DNA of 64,000 nt. Origin: Anammoximicrobium sp964645045 (lineage in GTDB: Bacteria > Planctomycetota > Planctomycetia > Pirellulales > Pirellulaceae). Positions 7,896 to 16,496 of this stretch are shown one piece after another. Where the stretch lies: assembly GCA_964645045.1 (NCBI GenBank), contig CAZXYZ010000050.1, forward strand, positions 10,948 to 74,947, written 5' to 3'. The position numbers were made by a program, and so were the translations under genes. The notes below the pieces were generated by a model, which saw only the letters and a program-made list of their open reading frames with translations, was not told the origin of the DNA and made no database searches. Each line of letters opens with the position of its first letter. Position 1 is the stretch's first letter.

Positions 7896-8005
7896 CACGT
7901 GGGCGTGTCTCTCCGAGACTCGCAATCCGGTCTCGGAGAGACCGGACCACGTGGGGGCGTCTCTCCGAGACGCCAATCGAGTCTCGGAGAGACTCGGCCA
8001 CGTGG
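7896..8005. repeat. BREX-island palindrome, copy D (tandem pair)
   Basis: Two full elements (7896-7954 and 7947-8005) share one CCACGTGG joint, giving four arms in a row. The array starts 28 bp upstream of the RAYT start codon and ends 2 bp from the methyltransferase stop codon (8007-8009). This shows that elements can be joined end to end through the shared 8-bp palindrome. Confidence 0.92.
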
Positions 8006-8006
8006 G

Positions 8007-10907
8007 TCATGTCACGTCCTCCATGTCAAACAGCGTTGGTCCTCGTTTCTTTCCCGCGTCGGCCTGGCGGCGGATGTCTTCCTCGCGGACATCTTGCGTG
8101 ATGCGTTTCGAGGCGGCGGCGGCTTGCTTCTGGGCGCGGGTGAAATCGGCCGGCGGTACGTGTTCCTTCAAGATGGTCTGAAACAGTCGAGCCACCAGCC
8201 GGTAGCCCTCGCCGCAATCAAAGCCGCGCAGGGCCGGCGTGCTGCGAGCCTCGCCGTCCTCCACCTCGCGGCAAGCTTTGAACAGCACGTCGATCCAGTC
8301 AGATCGCTCGGCATCCGTGGTCGAGCGGCGCAGGCTACCCGCCACGTACCGCTCGGCGTCGTGCAGCACCCGGATCGAACGGTCGTCGTTCATCCGCTCC
8401 CGTTCTTCGTCCGTTGGCTCGCGCCAGCGATTGGTGTCCAAGTCGCGCCAGAAATTCTCGGCCAGCAGGTCTTCCAACGACAACGCCTGAGAGACCGCCG
8501 CCGGTAACAAGCCCGTGGCCCGCATCCAAAATGGTTTCAGTTCGCCAACCAGCATTGGTGCCGCGTGGAGTTTCTGTCGCAACCATTCGATCGCCGTCAC
8601 TTCGTCCCGGACCTGCACCTCTTCCTCAAAAAGTCCATCCTGGTTGGTCCCATTGCCCACGGCCTGGCCGCGCAGGTACCAGTACTGGCCGACCTTGCGA
8701 AAATACCTGGCGCACACCCGCTCGATGAACGGCAAGTTCAGCCGCTGGACGCTTACCCCTCGCGGGATCAGCACGTTCATCAACATGCTGTTGATCGTAG
8801 CTGTTGTGCGATGCTCGTCGCTGTACTTCGCGGGCTCCGCCTTGATTCGGTCCGGCAGCGTCTGGAGATGTTGACGCACGGCGTCGGCAATCTGGTGCTC
8901 CAAGTCATGGGCTTCGGACGCTACTTCTGTGCGGAAAACAGCTGGTTTGTGTAGGTTGAACAGCACGTCCTTATCAACAACGTCTTCTTCTCCGGCCGCA
9001 CCTTTCGTCCCTTTGAAAGATTTCTGCGTCTTGTCCAGAAGCAACATGTTGGCGATGTCAAAACCTGCTTCTGTCACAGCTTTCCTGATGGCTGCAAACA
9101 CCCGCCCATCGGAATTGTTGAATTCCACGGTGGCCCAGCGGCCCGGCTTCAGAACCCGGAACATCTCTCGAAACGAGGCTGCCATCAAGCGTTCGTAGTC
9201 ATCCAGTGTCTTCCCGCCTTCCTCGGGTCTGACGGATTTGTTCCAGACCGCCTCTTGCTTCAAGTCGGTAAGATCTCCCAGCCACGACTCCCACAAGAAG
9301 GAGCAGTCGCCGTAGAACAGGTTGGACCCAAACGGCGGGTCGGTAAACACGTAATCGACAGCATTGTCCGAGATCCCGGACAGGACGCCCGCTGAGCCGC
9401 GACTAACAACGCAGGTCGCGTTTCGGATCGTGGCACTTTCAAGGGCAACGAGAACATCAGGCCACTTGTTGCCGAGGATTCTGGGAAGGGCGTTTTCGAC
9501 CGTAAACGAAGCGACGTAGAGCGTTCCCGATATGCCCCCATTTCCACGTTTTCCAAAGTTGTAGCGAGTGGTCTTGGCATACGAGTTCGAGATACTCGTG
9601 AGCACGAACATCAGCGCCGCGCGAATTCGGGGATCAGAGTGATGTGACGCGTGATGCCAGAGTAAGGCAAGCGCCCTGAGGCTGCGTTTGGTGTAGAAGT
9701 CCGCCGTCGTCTTGATGCCCGCATCGCGATGCCCGCCACGCCACATTTCCCGCCGGTCATCCCACGGTTCCTGGGGATGCCAGTTCGTGATTTCCTGTGC
9801 GTCCACTTCGTCGATCAGACTCGACTCCCGCGACGTGACGGGACGTTCGTACGCCACCTTCTTGCCGCGAACATTCATGACCTCGTATCGGGTCAATACG
9901 GGAATCGAACGAACTCGGGGGACGTCGCCTTTCTTCCATTTCTGACCGCAGTGCGGGCAGGGGAAGGCGTCAAGTACTTGCCGCGCCTCGCGATCCACTG
10001 CGGCATCCCACAAGCTAATCTCCTTGCCACAGCCACGCGAAACACGTTTCTTTCGGACAACTGTCTTGCCCTTTGCGGTCACCTTCGGTTCTTCGAGTGT
10101 GATCAACCCCTCGCAGCGATGGGTATCCGACCACACCGTGAATTCAATTGTCGCTGGAATGCGAATCCATTGGTTGACTTTGGTGACGTCTACGTCTCCC
10201 CAGCCTTTGTCGCGAGGCAGGGCGGTGACGGGATATCCCAGTCGCTTCTCAACTTCGGCCTTGGTGATCAGTTCCCAGGTGCGTTCCTGGCCATCGAACA
10301 GCGTATCCTGGCCCCTGCCTCTCGTCTCCGGCGGGTTCATCAGTCGGCTGGCAACGTCTGGGTTACTCTGGGCATACAGCCCGACCGCCGGTTCGTAATG
10401 CTCGGTGCCGTACAGCCAGTCGAATTCGCTTTTCACCGCCGCTTTGATCCGCTCGAATTCGCAGCGCAGCGTGTCCACATCCACGGGCGTGTTGTAGTTG
10501 TAGGCGATGTGGCAAGCGGCAGGCGACAGGTCGTTTAGGATGCAGACTCGCGGGCCGACGCGGTCTCTCAGTTCCGGGGACTGCTCCAAAATGTCAGCGG
10601 GCGGATCAGCGCACATTTGGGCGGCCACGCCCGTCATGCCCGACCCGCAAAACGGGTCCAAGATCACGTCGCCCGGCCGCGTGTAGTGGAGGATGTAGGG
10701 GATGATGCTGCGGGGCGGCACCTTGGTGTGGTACGAATGAGCGTTGTAGATGGGGTCGTTCTTGCCTTCCTTGATGTCGGCGGCGAACGGCGGACGCTCG
10801 TAGTCGTCCGTGGCTGGGTCGTAGGGCTTGACGTGCCGGGCTAAGAAGGCCGCCAGCGCCTCCGCCTGCTCGTCAAACGCACCTTCGGCTGGAATCTGGT
10901 CCGACAT
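8007..10907 (-). CDS. BREX-associated DNA methyltransferase (pglX position)
   Basis: This is probably an amino-methyltransferase that marks host DNA for the BREX system. The 966 residues contain the AdoMet motif I ILDPFCGSGMTG near residue 86 and the catalytic motif IV FTDPPFGSNLFYGD near residue 524. Between them is a long insert with a Cys-containing zinc-ribbon-like segment (SRGCGKEISL, then FPCPHCGQKW) near residues 295-320. Motif order and the DPPF signature resemble the N4/N6 methylases seen as PglXI in type 3 BREX more than the classical ~1200-aa PglX with NPPY. The ATG at 10907 overlaps the brxC stop in a TGATG, which fixes the start; the GTG one codon upstream is the alternative. The specificity is unknown. 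Confidence 0.82.
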   Translation of the reverse strand: MSDQIPAEGAFDEQAEALAAFLARHVKPYDPATDDYERPPFAADIKEGKNDPIYNAHSYHTKVPPRSIIPYILHYTRPGDVILDPFCGSGMTGVAAQMCADPPADILEQSPELRDRVGPRVCILNDLSPAACHIAYNYNTPVDVDTLRCEFERIKAAVKSEFDWLYGTEHYEPAVGLYAQSNPDVASRLMNPPETRGRGQDTLFDGQERTWELITKAEVEKRLGYPVTALPRDKGWGDVDVTKVNQWIRIPATIEFTVWSDTHRCEGLITLEEPKVTAKGKTVVRKKRVSRGCGKEISLWDAAVDREARQVLDAFPCPHCGQKWKKGDVPRVRSIPVLTRYEVMNVRGKKVAYERPVTSRESSLIDEVDAQEITNWHPQEPWDDRREMWRGGHRDAGIKTTADFYTKRSLRALALLWHHASHHSDPRIRAALMFVLTSISNSYAKTTRYNFGKRGNGGISGTLYVASFTVENALPRILGNKWPDVLVALESATIRNATCVVSRGSAGVLSGISDNAVDYVFTDPPFGSNLFYGDCSFLWESWLGDLTDLKQEAVWNKSVRPEEGGKTLDDYERLMAASFREMFRVLKPGRWATVEFNNSDGRVFAAIRKAVTEAGFDIANMLLLDKTQKSFKGTKGAAGEEDVVDKDVLFNLHKPAVFRTEVASEAHDLEHQIADAVRQHLQTLPDRIKAEPAKYSDEHRTTATINSMLMNVLIPRGVSVQRLNLPFIERVCARYFRKVGQYWYLRGQAVGNGTNQDGLFEEEVQVRDEVTAIEWLRQKLHAAPMLVGELKPFWMRATGLLPAAVSQALSLEDLLAENFWRDLDTNRWREPTDEERERMNDDRSIRVLHDAERYVAGSLRRSTTDAERSDWIDVLFKACREVEDGEARSTPALRGFDCGEGYRLVARLFQTILKEHVPPADFTRAQKQAAAASKRITQDVREEDIRRQADAGKKRGPTLFDMEDVT

Positions 10908-13900
10908 CACTGCGTACCCCCATCCATGCTCTCCAGACGCAGGAAAACTCGCACCCGCTTGCTTTTGCCGTGCTTCGCTTTGGCATCCTTGACCGCCTTG
11001 GCCAGCAGCTTGGCAAACCGCTCGACGGCCTCGTCGATGTGCTCTTCCTCGATGGCCCCCACCGCCTGGACGATGGGCGCCAGCGGGATCTCTTCCTGGA
11101 CCAGGTTCTCGTCGTACAACAGCTTCCGCAGGAATTCGACCAGGTCGTCGGTTAGGACGCCAGCCAAGACGTCGGCGTTGGCAACTTGGACGATATCCAG
11201 CAGTTGCTGCAGCTCGGGGCGATCACCCTGATCGGCAGCCTTCTTCAGGATGCCGGCAATCGCGGCGTCTTTGAACCGCTGGAAGCGGTCGGCCATTCCC
11301 GTGGCAACCAGGGCGGACAGCTTTTTCAGGGCCAGTTCAGGCTGCTGCGAGTCTCGGAGAGGCTCGCCCACGTGGCCCCGTCTCTCCGAGACGGGATTCG
11401 AGTCTCGGAGAGACTCGGCCACGTGAGGCGTCCAACTGCACTTGGGACAGGTCGGTTCGGCCCCGTCGACCGCCGGCTCCTCGGCGTCCGGGCAGACGTA
11501 CAGCCGTTTCTCGACGGCTGCCAGGTCCGCCGCCACACTGGCCGTGGACGGCAGCGGGGGACCGATCTCGACGATGCCGTTCATCTTGACCAAAGCCCGC
11601 GCCTGGGGCTTGAGTGCGTCCAGTGCTGCGTCCAATTCGCGGAGCTTTTCGTGGTAGGCGCGATGCGCCTTGCGATAAGCGTGGACATAACCCGTTTTCC
11701 AGCGTTCAAAGTGCTCGATCCGCGCGGGAATGACACCCGGATTGGTCAGTAGGGCCTCGAAAGCGAAGAAGCTCCGCAGCGAATTGCGTTCGAGGTCAAT
11801 GGGGCCTGCGATATCGCAAGCACCCGACACGTAGTCCCGTGCCTGGCTCAGATCAAACGCGCGGTCGCGCAACTGCCGGCCTCTGGCATATTGATCGAAC
11901 GCTTTGCCGAAGTCTTCGGCGGTCGGATAGCTCTCGCGCACCGCGGCATCGAACTCCTGGAACGATGCGACGGTGGTCAGTGCAGTGAGCCGCGCGCAGG
12001 TCTCGGCGAGCAACTTGGGAACAGCGCCGTCGAGTTTCGCGGCCAGCTGGGTGAGGCTCTTTTCCACTTCCGGCACGTCGGTCTTCAACTTGCCGAGGAT
12101 GGCGAGCAGTTGTTCGTTACGTTCCGGTTCTTCGTCCGGGGTGGCAGCCGGCTTCAGGGTATCGTCCAGCACGCGGGCGTACGGCAGCACCTCCTTCCAG
12201 CCTTTCTGGACGGAAACGACCAGCCGGGCGCCGAGCAGCGCTTTGTCCAGTTTGGCGTTCCAATCGCACAGCGCCAGCGTGTGCGTGGTCAGCACGTGGA
12301 CGAGTCTCTCCGAGACTCGATTCGCGTCTCGGAGAGACGCGGCCACGTGGTTGGCCAGCGTGATGGGACTGGATGGGTTCAGCACCAGTTCGTGACCGCC
12401 CAGCTTGACCAGCGCACAGGCATAAAGAACCACCATCGAATCGGTCAGCCCGAAGGGCGTCTTGCAGAGTGCGGATTTCAACTCCGCCAGGGGTACGTCG
12501 GTGCGTCCGCTGATCGTTTCGCGGAGGCGAGTCAACGCCTGGGAAGCGTCGGGCCGAAATTCGCCGGGGTGCGATTTGACGCACAATTCCAGGCCGACGC
12601 CGAAGTTCGTAGCCGCGTCTTTTTCGGCCTTCGCCGGGTCCTTGTGGAACACTCCCCCGAAAACTTTCTTGGCGTCGTTATCCGTGAAGTCCTTTTTCAG
12701 ATCTTTGGGGCTGAACAGGGGCGTATCGTAGGCTTTTTCCAGCAACCGGCCAGCCAGATCGGCTTCGCGATCCTTCGACACTTTGAAGATCTCGGTGGTC
12801 GGGATGCCGTAGCTTTTCTGCGTCAGCACCTTGCCGCGGCGGAATTCGTCCAGTTGGTCCTTCAACAGGGCCTTGAGCGCCTCACGCCGCTTGGTGTCGG
12901 CGTAAGCACGCAGTCCCTCCTGGTTGGGCGCGGTGGAGTTTCGCTTCATCGTCTCGGCGGCAATCAGGTCGGCCAGGGCCTCGCGCGTGTCCGCAGACAA
13001 CGCTTCAGGCCGGCAGACGGCGATCCGCGAGTCCTTCAAATCCGCCGTGATGGCCGCGTCGTTCGCGTCAGGCTCAGACGTGAGGTAGACGATGCGAAAG
13101 TGCTGGTCCGGGTTCTTGATTTCTTCGCCAAACTCCGCACGCCAGCGGTCGCTGACAATCACCTCGCCGCCGTATTGAACCTTGTGGACCCGCTTGGTCG
13201 ATCCGGCTGCCGTATGCGGGAACTGGTATTGGGCCGGCTTGCCGGCTTGGCGATCCTGAGTGGTCCGCTGATCGGTCGGCTGGAAGTCGGCGAAGATCCC
13301 ACCGTTGACGCCGAGTTCTTCCTGCGCCTCCGCGGTGAGATCCGCCAGTTGCCAAAACAGCGATTCGACCCATTTCAGGTCCTGTGTTTTGATGTCTTCC
13401 TTGGCCTTCTTCTTGAGCGGGATGAAGTGCCGCACCGGGTTAACCTGCGTGACGGACGTTTCGTAGGAATAGACGTCCGACTCCTTGCCGTCACGAGTCT
13501 TCTTTTCGACGCGAATGGGAAACCCGCTTTGGGTCAACTTGCCGAGAATGTGCTCCGCTTGGGTCGTCGGGTCAACCGCTTCGTCCATTAGCCAAGCGGC
13601 TTCGGCAACTTCCTGGCCGGTCAGACCGTCGCGCAGATTGTCCGGCAGACTGAGGACCCACAGAAAGAGGGTTTCCAAGACGCGCCGGGCCTGCTCCCGT
13701 TCCTCCGGCGCCACGTCCAACTCGGGCAGCTGCTCAATGGCTCCCTGCAAGCCCTGGAAATCGTCACGATATTGTTCGTGGTTCAGGCCCTTGCGCAATT
13801 CGTCGCTGCGGATGATGTCCGAGAGCGTGACCAGCCGTTTGCCCTTCAGCAGTTCGCCGTCGGACAGGGTCTGCCAGGCCATGCGGATGGCCGATCGCGC

Positions 13901-15073
13901 CGTGGGCAGGTTGTGCTGGTCGGCGCTCTGCGTGATGCGGCGCATCACGTCGAACGTGCGCGGCTGGAAGGGAAAAATTGCGGTGAAGTAGTTGAGCGAG
14001 ATTTGCGACTGCCGGATGAATTTGTATTCGTTCCGGCATAGATCGTAGTAGTCCTTGATGTCCGTGGCGGCCCCGGACGCCAGCTCGCGGCAACGGAAGG
14101 TGACGATCTCGCCAAAGTCGCCCTTGTTCTTGTCCGCCAGTAGATACAGCGGCATGAACCGATCGCCTTGACCGCCGCCGGACAGCTTCTGCGGCATGTC
14201 GCCCTGGCTGGCGATCATGGTAATGATATTCAGGTGCTGTGTCGGCAGAACAAAGGCGAGCGTTTCGAGAACTTCTTCGTCTTCTGCATAGGCGGCGGTG
14301 CCCGCGACGTGACGATCTTGCCAGGACCTATACTCGTCCACGACGAAAATGATCCCGTCGTAGTTTCCGAGCTTCGTGATCTGATCGTAGATATAGGCGA
14401 AGCGTTCCTTGTACTTGCCTTTCAGTCGCCCCTCGGCGAGTCCCGAACGGACGATTTCCTGCCCGAACTTCTTGGGACCGTGCTGGGCTCGGAAATCATC
14501 GGGGGTGCAGTGGTGTTCTTCCTGGAAGGAAACCGCGACTGCCGCCTTGAGCGCCGTGCTCGCTTCGTTCGTGTACCAGGCGTCGGCGATCTCGGCCGAT
14601 GTCAGTTTCACTTGGGCGGCGAGGGCCGGATCGTGGAGTTCCAGGCTTTCGCGGATCTGTTCCTCGAACACGCGCATCAAGCTGTCTTGACCCTCGGACT
14701 GTCCCATGCCACGGAGCGAGAAAGCCACGGGAAACATCCTGGTCTTGGACAGCGCATCGGCGTATTCCTTCTTCAGCTCGTCGTCACGCAGGCAATCCCA
14801 CACCTTCTCCTCAATCCACATCAGCAGGACCACGATCGCGGCGAGGAAATGCGTCTTGCCGGCGCCGTATTCGGCCTGAACCCAGAAGCCCTGGCCTTGG
14901 CGATGGACCACGCACTCGAAAATCCTCTTGAAGTGCGCCCGCAGGGACGCCGTCAGGAGATATTGGTCAACGCACTCTCTCGCCATCTCCTTCTCGGTGT
15001 ACTTCGAAAGAGTCGGCGTGGTTTGCGGAGGCGGCTTCAGCTTGACGATTTTCGAGATCTTCTGCAGTGCCAT
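10907..15073 (-). CDS. brxC: BREX P-loop ATPase BrxC
   Basis: BrxC is a very large P-loop NTPase and a core BREX component. The 1388 residues carry Walker A as AEYGAGKTHFLAA near residue 70 and Walker B as GIIFVVDEYRSW near residue 250. An N-terminal YLLTASLRAHFKRIFECV segment precedes these, and a C-terminal zinc ribbon (CPDAEE...CPKC) lies near residues 1190-1212. Two stretches are encoded by mobile palindromes read in frame: residues ~908-927 (HVAASLRDANRVSERLVHV) and ~1216-1242 (HVAESLRDSNPVSERRGHV plus GEPLRDSQ). The ATG at 15073 has AGAGG upstream, overlapping the stop of the preceding gene. It overlaps the methyltransferase by 1 bp. Confidence 0.88.
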   Translation of the reverse strand: MALQKISKIVKLKPPPQTTPTLSKYTEKEMARECVDQYLLTASLRAHFKRIFECVVHRQGQGFWVQAEYGAGKTHFLAAIVVLLMWIEEKVWDCLRDDELKKEYADALSKTRMFPVAFSLRGMGQSEGQDSLMRVFEEQIRESLELHDPALAAQVKLTSAEIADAWYTNEASTALKAAVAVSFQEEHHCTPDDFRAQHGPKKFGQEIVRSGLAEGRLKGKYKERFAYIYDQITKLGNYDGIIFVVDEYRSWQDRHVAGTAAYAEDEEVLETLAFVLPTQHLNIITMIASQGDMPQKLSGGGQGDRFMPLYLLADKNKGDFGEIVTFRCRELASGAATDIKDYYDLCRNEYKFIRQSQISLNYFTAIFPFQPRTFDVMRRITQSADQHNLPTARSAIRMAWQTLSDGELLKGKRLVTLSDIIRSDELRKGLNHEQYRDDFQGLQGAIEQLPELDVAPEEREQARRVLETLFLWVLSLPDNLRDGLTGQEVAEAAWLMDEAVDPTTQAEHILGKLTQSGFPIRVEKKTRDGKESDVYSYETSVTQVNPVRHFIPLKKKAKEDIKTQDLKWVESLFWQLADLTAEAQEELGVNGGIFADFQPTDQRTTQDRQAGKPAQYQFPHTAAGSTKRVHKVQYGGEVIVSDRWRAEFGEEIKNPDQHFRIVYLTSEPDANDAAITADLKDSRIAVCRPEALSADTREALADLIAAETMKRNSTAPNQEGLRAYADTKRREALKALLKDQLDEFRRGKVLTQKSYGIPTTEIFKVSKDREADLAGRLLEKAYDTPLFSPKDLKKDFTDNDAKKVFGGVFHKDPAKAEKDAATNFGVGLELCVKSHPGEFRPDASQALTRLRETISGRTDVPLAELKSALCKTPFGLTDSMVVLYACALVKLGGHELVLNPSSPITLANHVAASLRDANRVSERLVHVLTTHTLALCDWNAKLDKALLGARLVVSVQKGWKEVLPYARVLDDTLKPAATPDEEPERNEQLLAILGKLKTDVPEVEKSLTQLAAKLDGAVPKLLAETCARLTALTTVASFQEFDAAVRESYPTAEDFGKAFDQYARGRQLRDRAFDLSQARDYVSGACDIAGPIDLERNSLRSFFAFEALLTNPGVIPARIEHFERWKTGYVHAYRKAHRAYHEKLRELDAALDALKPQARALVKMNGIVEIGPPLPSTASVAADLAAVEKRLYVCPDAEEPAVDGAEPTCPKCSWTPHVAESLRDSNPVSERRGHVGEPLRDSQQPELALKKLSALVATGMADRFQRFKDAAIAGILKKAADQGDRPELQQLLDIVQVANADVLAGVLTDDLVEFLRKLLYDENLVQEEIPLAPIVQAVGAIEEEHIDEAVERFAKLLAKAVKDAKAKHGKSKRVRVFLRLESMDGGTQ
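11347..11425. repeat. BREX-island palindrome, copy E (three arms, inside brxC)
   Basis: A single arm (from 11347) joins through CCACGTGG (11368-11375) to a full element ending at 11425. All three arms are translated in frame within brxC, directly after the C-terminal zinc ribbon. The insert is about 26-27 residues, the longest of the four coding insertions. Confidence 0.9.
12293..12350. repeat. BREX-island palindrome, copy F (inside brxC)
   Basis: A full element lies in the brxC coding sequence between SSPITLAN and LTTHTLALCDWN. It is read as HVAASLRDANRVSERLVHV, a different phase from the one used in pglZ, yet also without stops. Confidence 0.92.
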
Positions 15074-15083
15074 GACGTAACCT

Positions 15084-15599
15084 CTATGTTCCGAATTGCC
15101 GCTTGGTCATACCGGCCTCGGCGAAGTACTCGACCAGCCGGTCCGGATCACCGTCCACTTCTTCCGGCCAGTCCTCTTCAACAGCAGGTCGTTCAACCAG
15201 AAGGATCACCATCGAAAAGTCATCGCAGAACCATTCGTAGAAGTCGCGGACGCCGACGCGATACCGTGCCAGCAGGCCGGCTGAACGAACGATGAGGGCG
15301 GTCCGTTTGCCGGCAGTGCGATCAATGGCTTGGAGTTGCCGGCGAAGCGAGCGGGAAAGATGGTGGCGGACGTCGTCGTCATCCCACGTGGCCGCGTCTC
15401 TCCGAGACTCGCATCCGGTCTCGGAGAGACCGGGCCACGTGGGGTGGGCGGGGTCGAACAAATCGAGCAGATCGAGCGTCTCGATTTGCAGACCCTTCAG
15501 CGCAGGCAGCAACTTGGCCTCGGGACCAGACCACAACAAAAGCTCTTTGTCCCAAGTGCGCTGCCGCACGATTTGAGCCAGATCGTCAATTGCCTGCAT
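15084..15599 (-). CDS. BrxB/BrxF-like small BREX protein
   Basis: This 171-residue cytosolic protein occupies the brxB position, 3 bp after the brxA-like gene and 10 bp before brxC. It starts MQAIDDLAQIVRQRTWDKEL and has a hydrophobic strand RTALIVRSAGLLARY followed by FYEWFCDDFSMVILLVERP, a layout like the alpha/beta core of BrxB. I see no convincing Walker motif. Residues ~53-72 (TWPGLSETGCESRRDAATW) come from palindrome copy G read in frame, so the ancestral protein was probably about 150 aa. Assignment rests mainly on position and size; BrxF of type 3 systems is the alternative. Confidence 0.55.
   Translation of the reverse strand: MQAIDDLAQIVRQRTWDKELLLWSGPEAKLLPALKGLQIETLDLLDLFDPAHPTWPGLSETGCESRRDAATWDDDDVRHHLSRSLRRQLQAIDRTAGKRTALIVRSAGLLARYRVGVRDFYEWFCDDFSMVILLVERPAVEEDWPEEVDGDPDRLVEYFAEAGMTKRQFGT
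15384..15442. repeat. BREX-island palindrome, copy G (inside brxB-like gene)
   Basis: A complete element with both CCACGTGG ends and both arms is embedded in frame in the small brxB-like gene, between DLFDPAHP and DDDDVRHHL. It contributes about 12 percent of that protein's length. Confidence 0.92.
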
Positions 15600-15602
15600 G
15601 AA

Positions 15603-16496
15603 TCACAGCCTCGCTTTCTTGGCCAGCAATTCGTCCACGGTCAGGCAGGTAGTCACCTGTTCGAGTTGGTCCGCAACGACGTACTTGCCGATCAGCCCGG
15701 CTGCATCCGCGTCGCGCAGGATCCGACGGACCTCGTCGTCGCTCTTGAAGCCGAGGTATTTCCAGAATGGTTTCGCCAGCAAGTGCCGAAGTTCGATGGT
15801 CCGTGGCTCGGTTGGGGCGAAGATCTGATGCGTCAGGATGAGCAGGGATATCTTGCTGGGGCCGGGTGAAGCAAGCCGATCATCCTCACCCCGGCAACGT
15901 TCCAGCATGCCCAGAAGTTTCAGGTTGGATTTCAGTCGTTGCGACGTTTTCTTCGTCGGATCGGCGCCGAAATACCCGATCAGGAACCGATCGAAAACCG
16001 CAGCTGGGACCCGCATTCCGATTTCCAGTGGGAACAGGCAGTCGGCGACGCAGGCCCCCATCACCGGCTCGTGTTCGAGGTAGAGGTATCGAAGGATGTC
16101 CGACAGGATTTTGTCGTCCTGGTAGGCCATCCAGGTCTTCCTCGCGATTCCGTCGATGCCATCTGGGAAGAACCAGTGCAGCACGAAACGGGCGTAACGG
16201 AGCCTGGTTTCCTGGCTGTTCTGGTGGAATCGCGAAATCAGGCGAGTCCGCAGTTCTTCAAGATCGCGGCATTCCACGGACTCCTTGACGGCCAGGACAG
16301 CTTCTTGAAAGCGCAGGTCGGAGATCGTCTTCTTTGCTGCCGTTCGCGTGCCATTTGGCTGCAGCACGGCCTCCGAAGTCCCATTCTGAGGTGGGGCCGA
16401 TTTGTCGAACAGGAATGACACTTCCGTTGCCACTTTCGTTGGCTCCGCAGAGTGACCTAGTGCCGAAACGGCCCGGACCGATTCCATATCCTCCAT
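15603..16496 (-). CDS. BrxA-like protein, first gene of the BREX operon
   Basis: This protein of about 297 aa lies in the position of brxA, the first gene of type 1 BREX operons. It is helical, with a low-complexity N-terminal ~75 residues. The core runs LEELRTRLISRFHQNSQETR, then FVLHWFFPDGIDGIARKTWM, then DILRYLYLEHEPVMGACVAD, and ends in a likely winged-helix segment (DDEVRRILRDADAAGLIGKY). BrxA proteins are small DNA-binding helical proteins of about 200 aa, so the resemblance is in layout only and the identity is tentative. I took ATG 16496; ATG 16487, closer behind a GGAGG, is possible, and an upstream TTG at 16568 is unlikely. It ends 3 bp before the brxB-like gene. Confidence 0.5.
   Translation of the reverse strand: MEDMESVRAVSALGHSAEPTKVATEVSFLFDKSAPPQNGTSEAVLQPNGTRTAAKKTISDLRFQEAVLAVKESVECRDLEELRTRLISRFHQNSQETRLRYARFVLHWFFPDGIDGIARKTWMAYQDDKILSDILRYLYLEHEPVMGACVADCLFPLEIGMRVPAAVFDRFLIGYFGADPTKKTSQRLKSNLKLLGMLERCRGEDDRLASPGPSKISLLILTHQIFAPTEPRTIELRHLLAKPFWKYLGFKSDDEVRRILRDADAAGLIGKYVVADQLEQVTTCLTVDELLAKKARL

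Noticed and set aside
7869..7976. N-terminal extension of the RAYT to 7976
   Set aside because: It is made mostly of palindrome copy D sequence and is not part of the RAYT family; ATG 7868 gives the normal start.
11891..13591. 566-codon plus-strand frame inside brxC
   Set aside because: Antisense shadow of brxC; the palindrome at 12293-12350 is open in all frames and so cannot count as support.
3540..15442. Possible CRISPR array or integron attC sites from the repeated palindromes
   Set aside because: Spacing is irregular (kilobases), copies lie inside genes, and there is no Cas gene or integrase. The RAYT explains them better.
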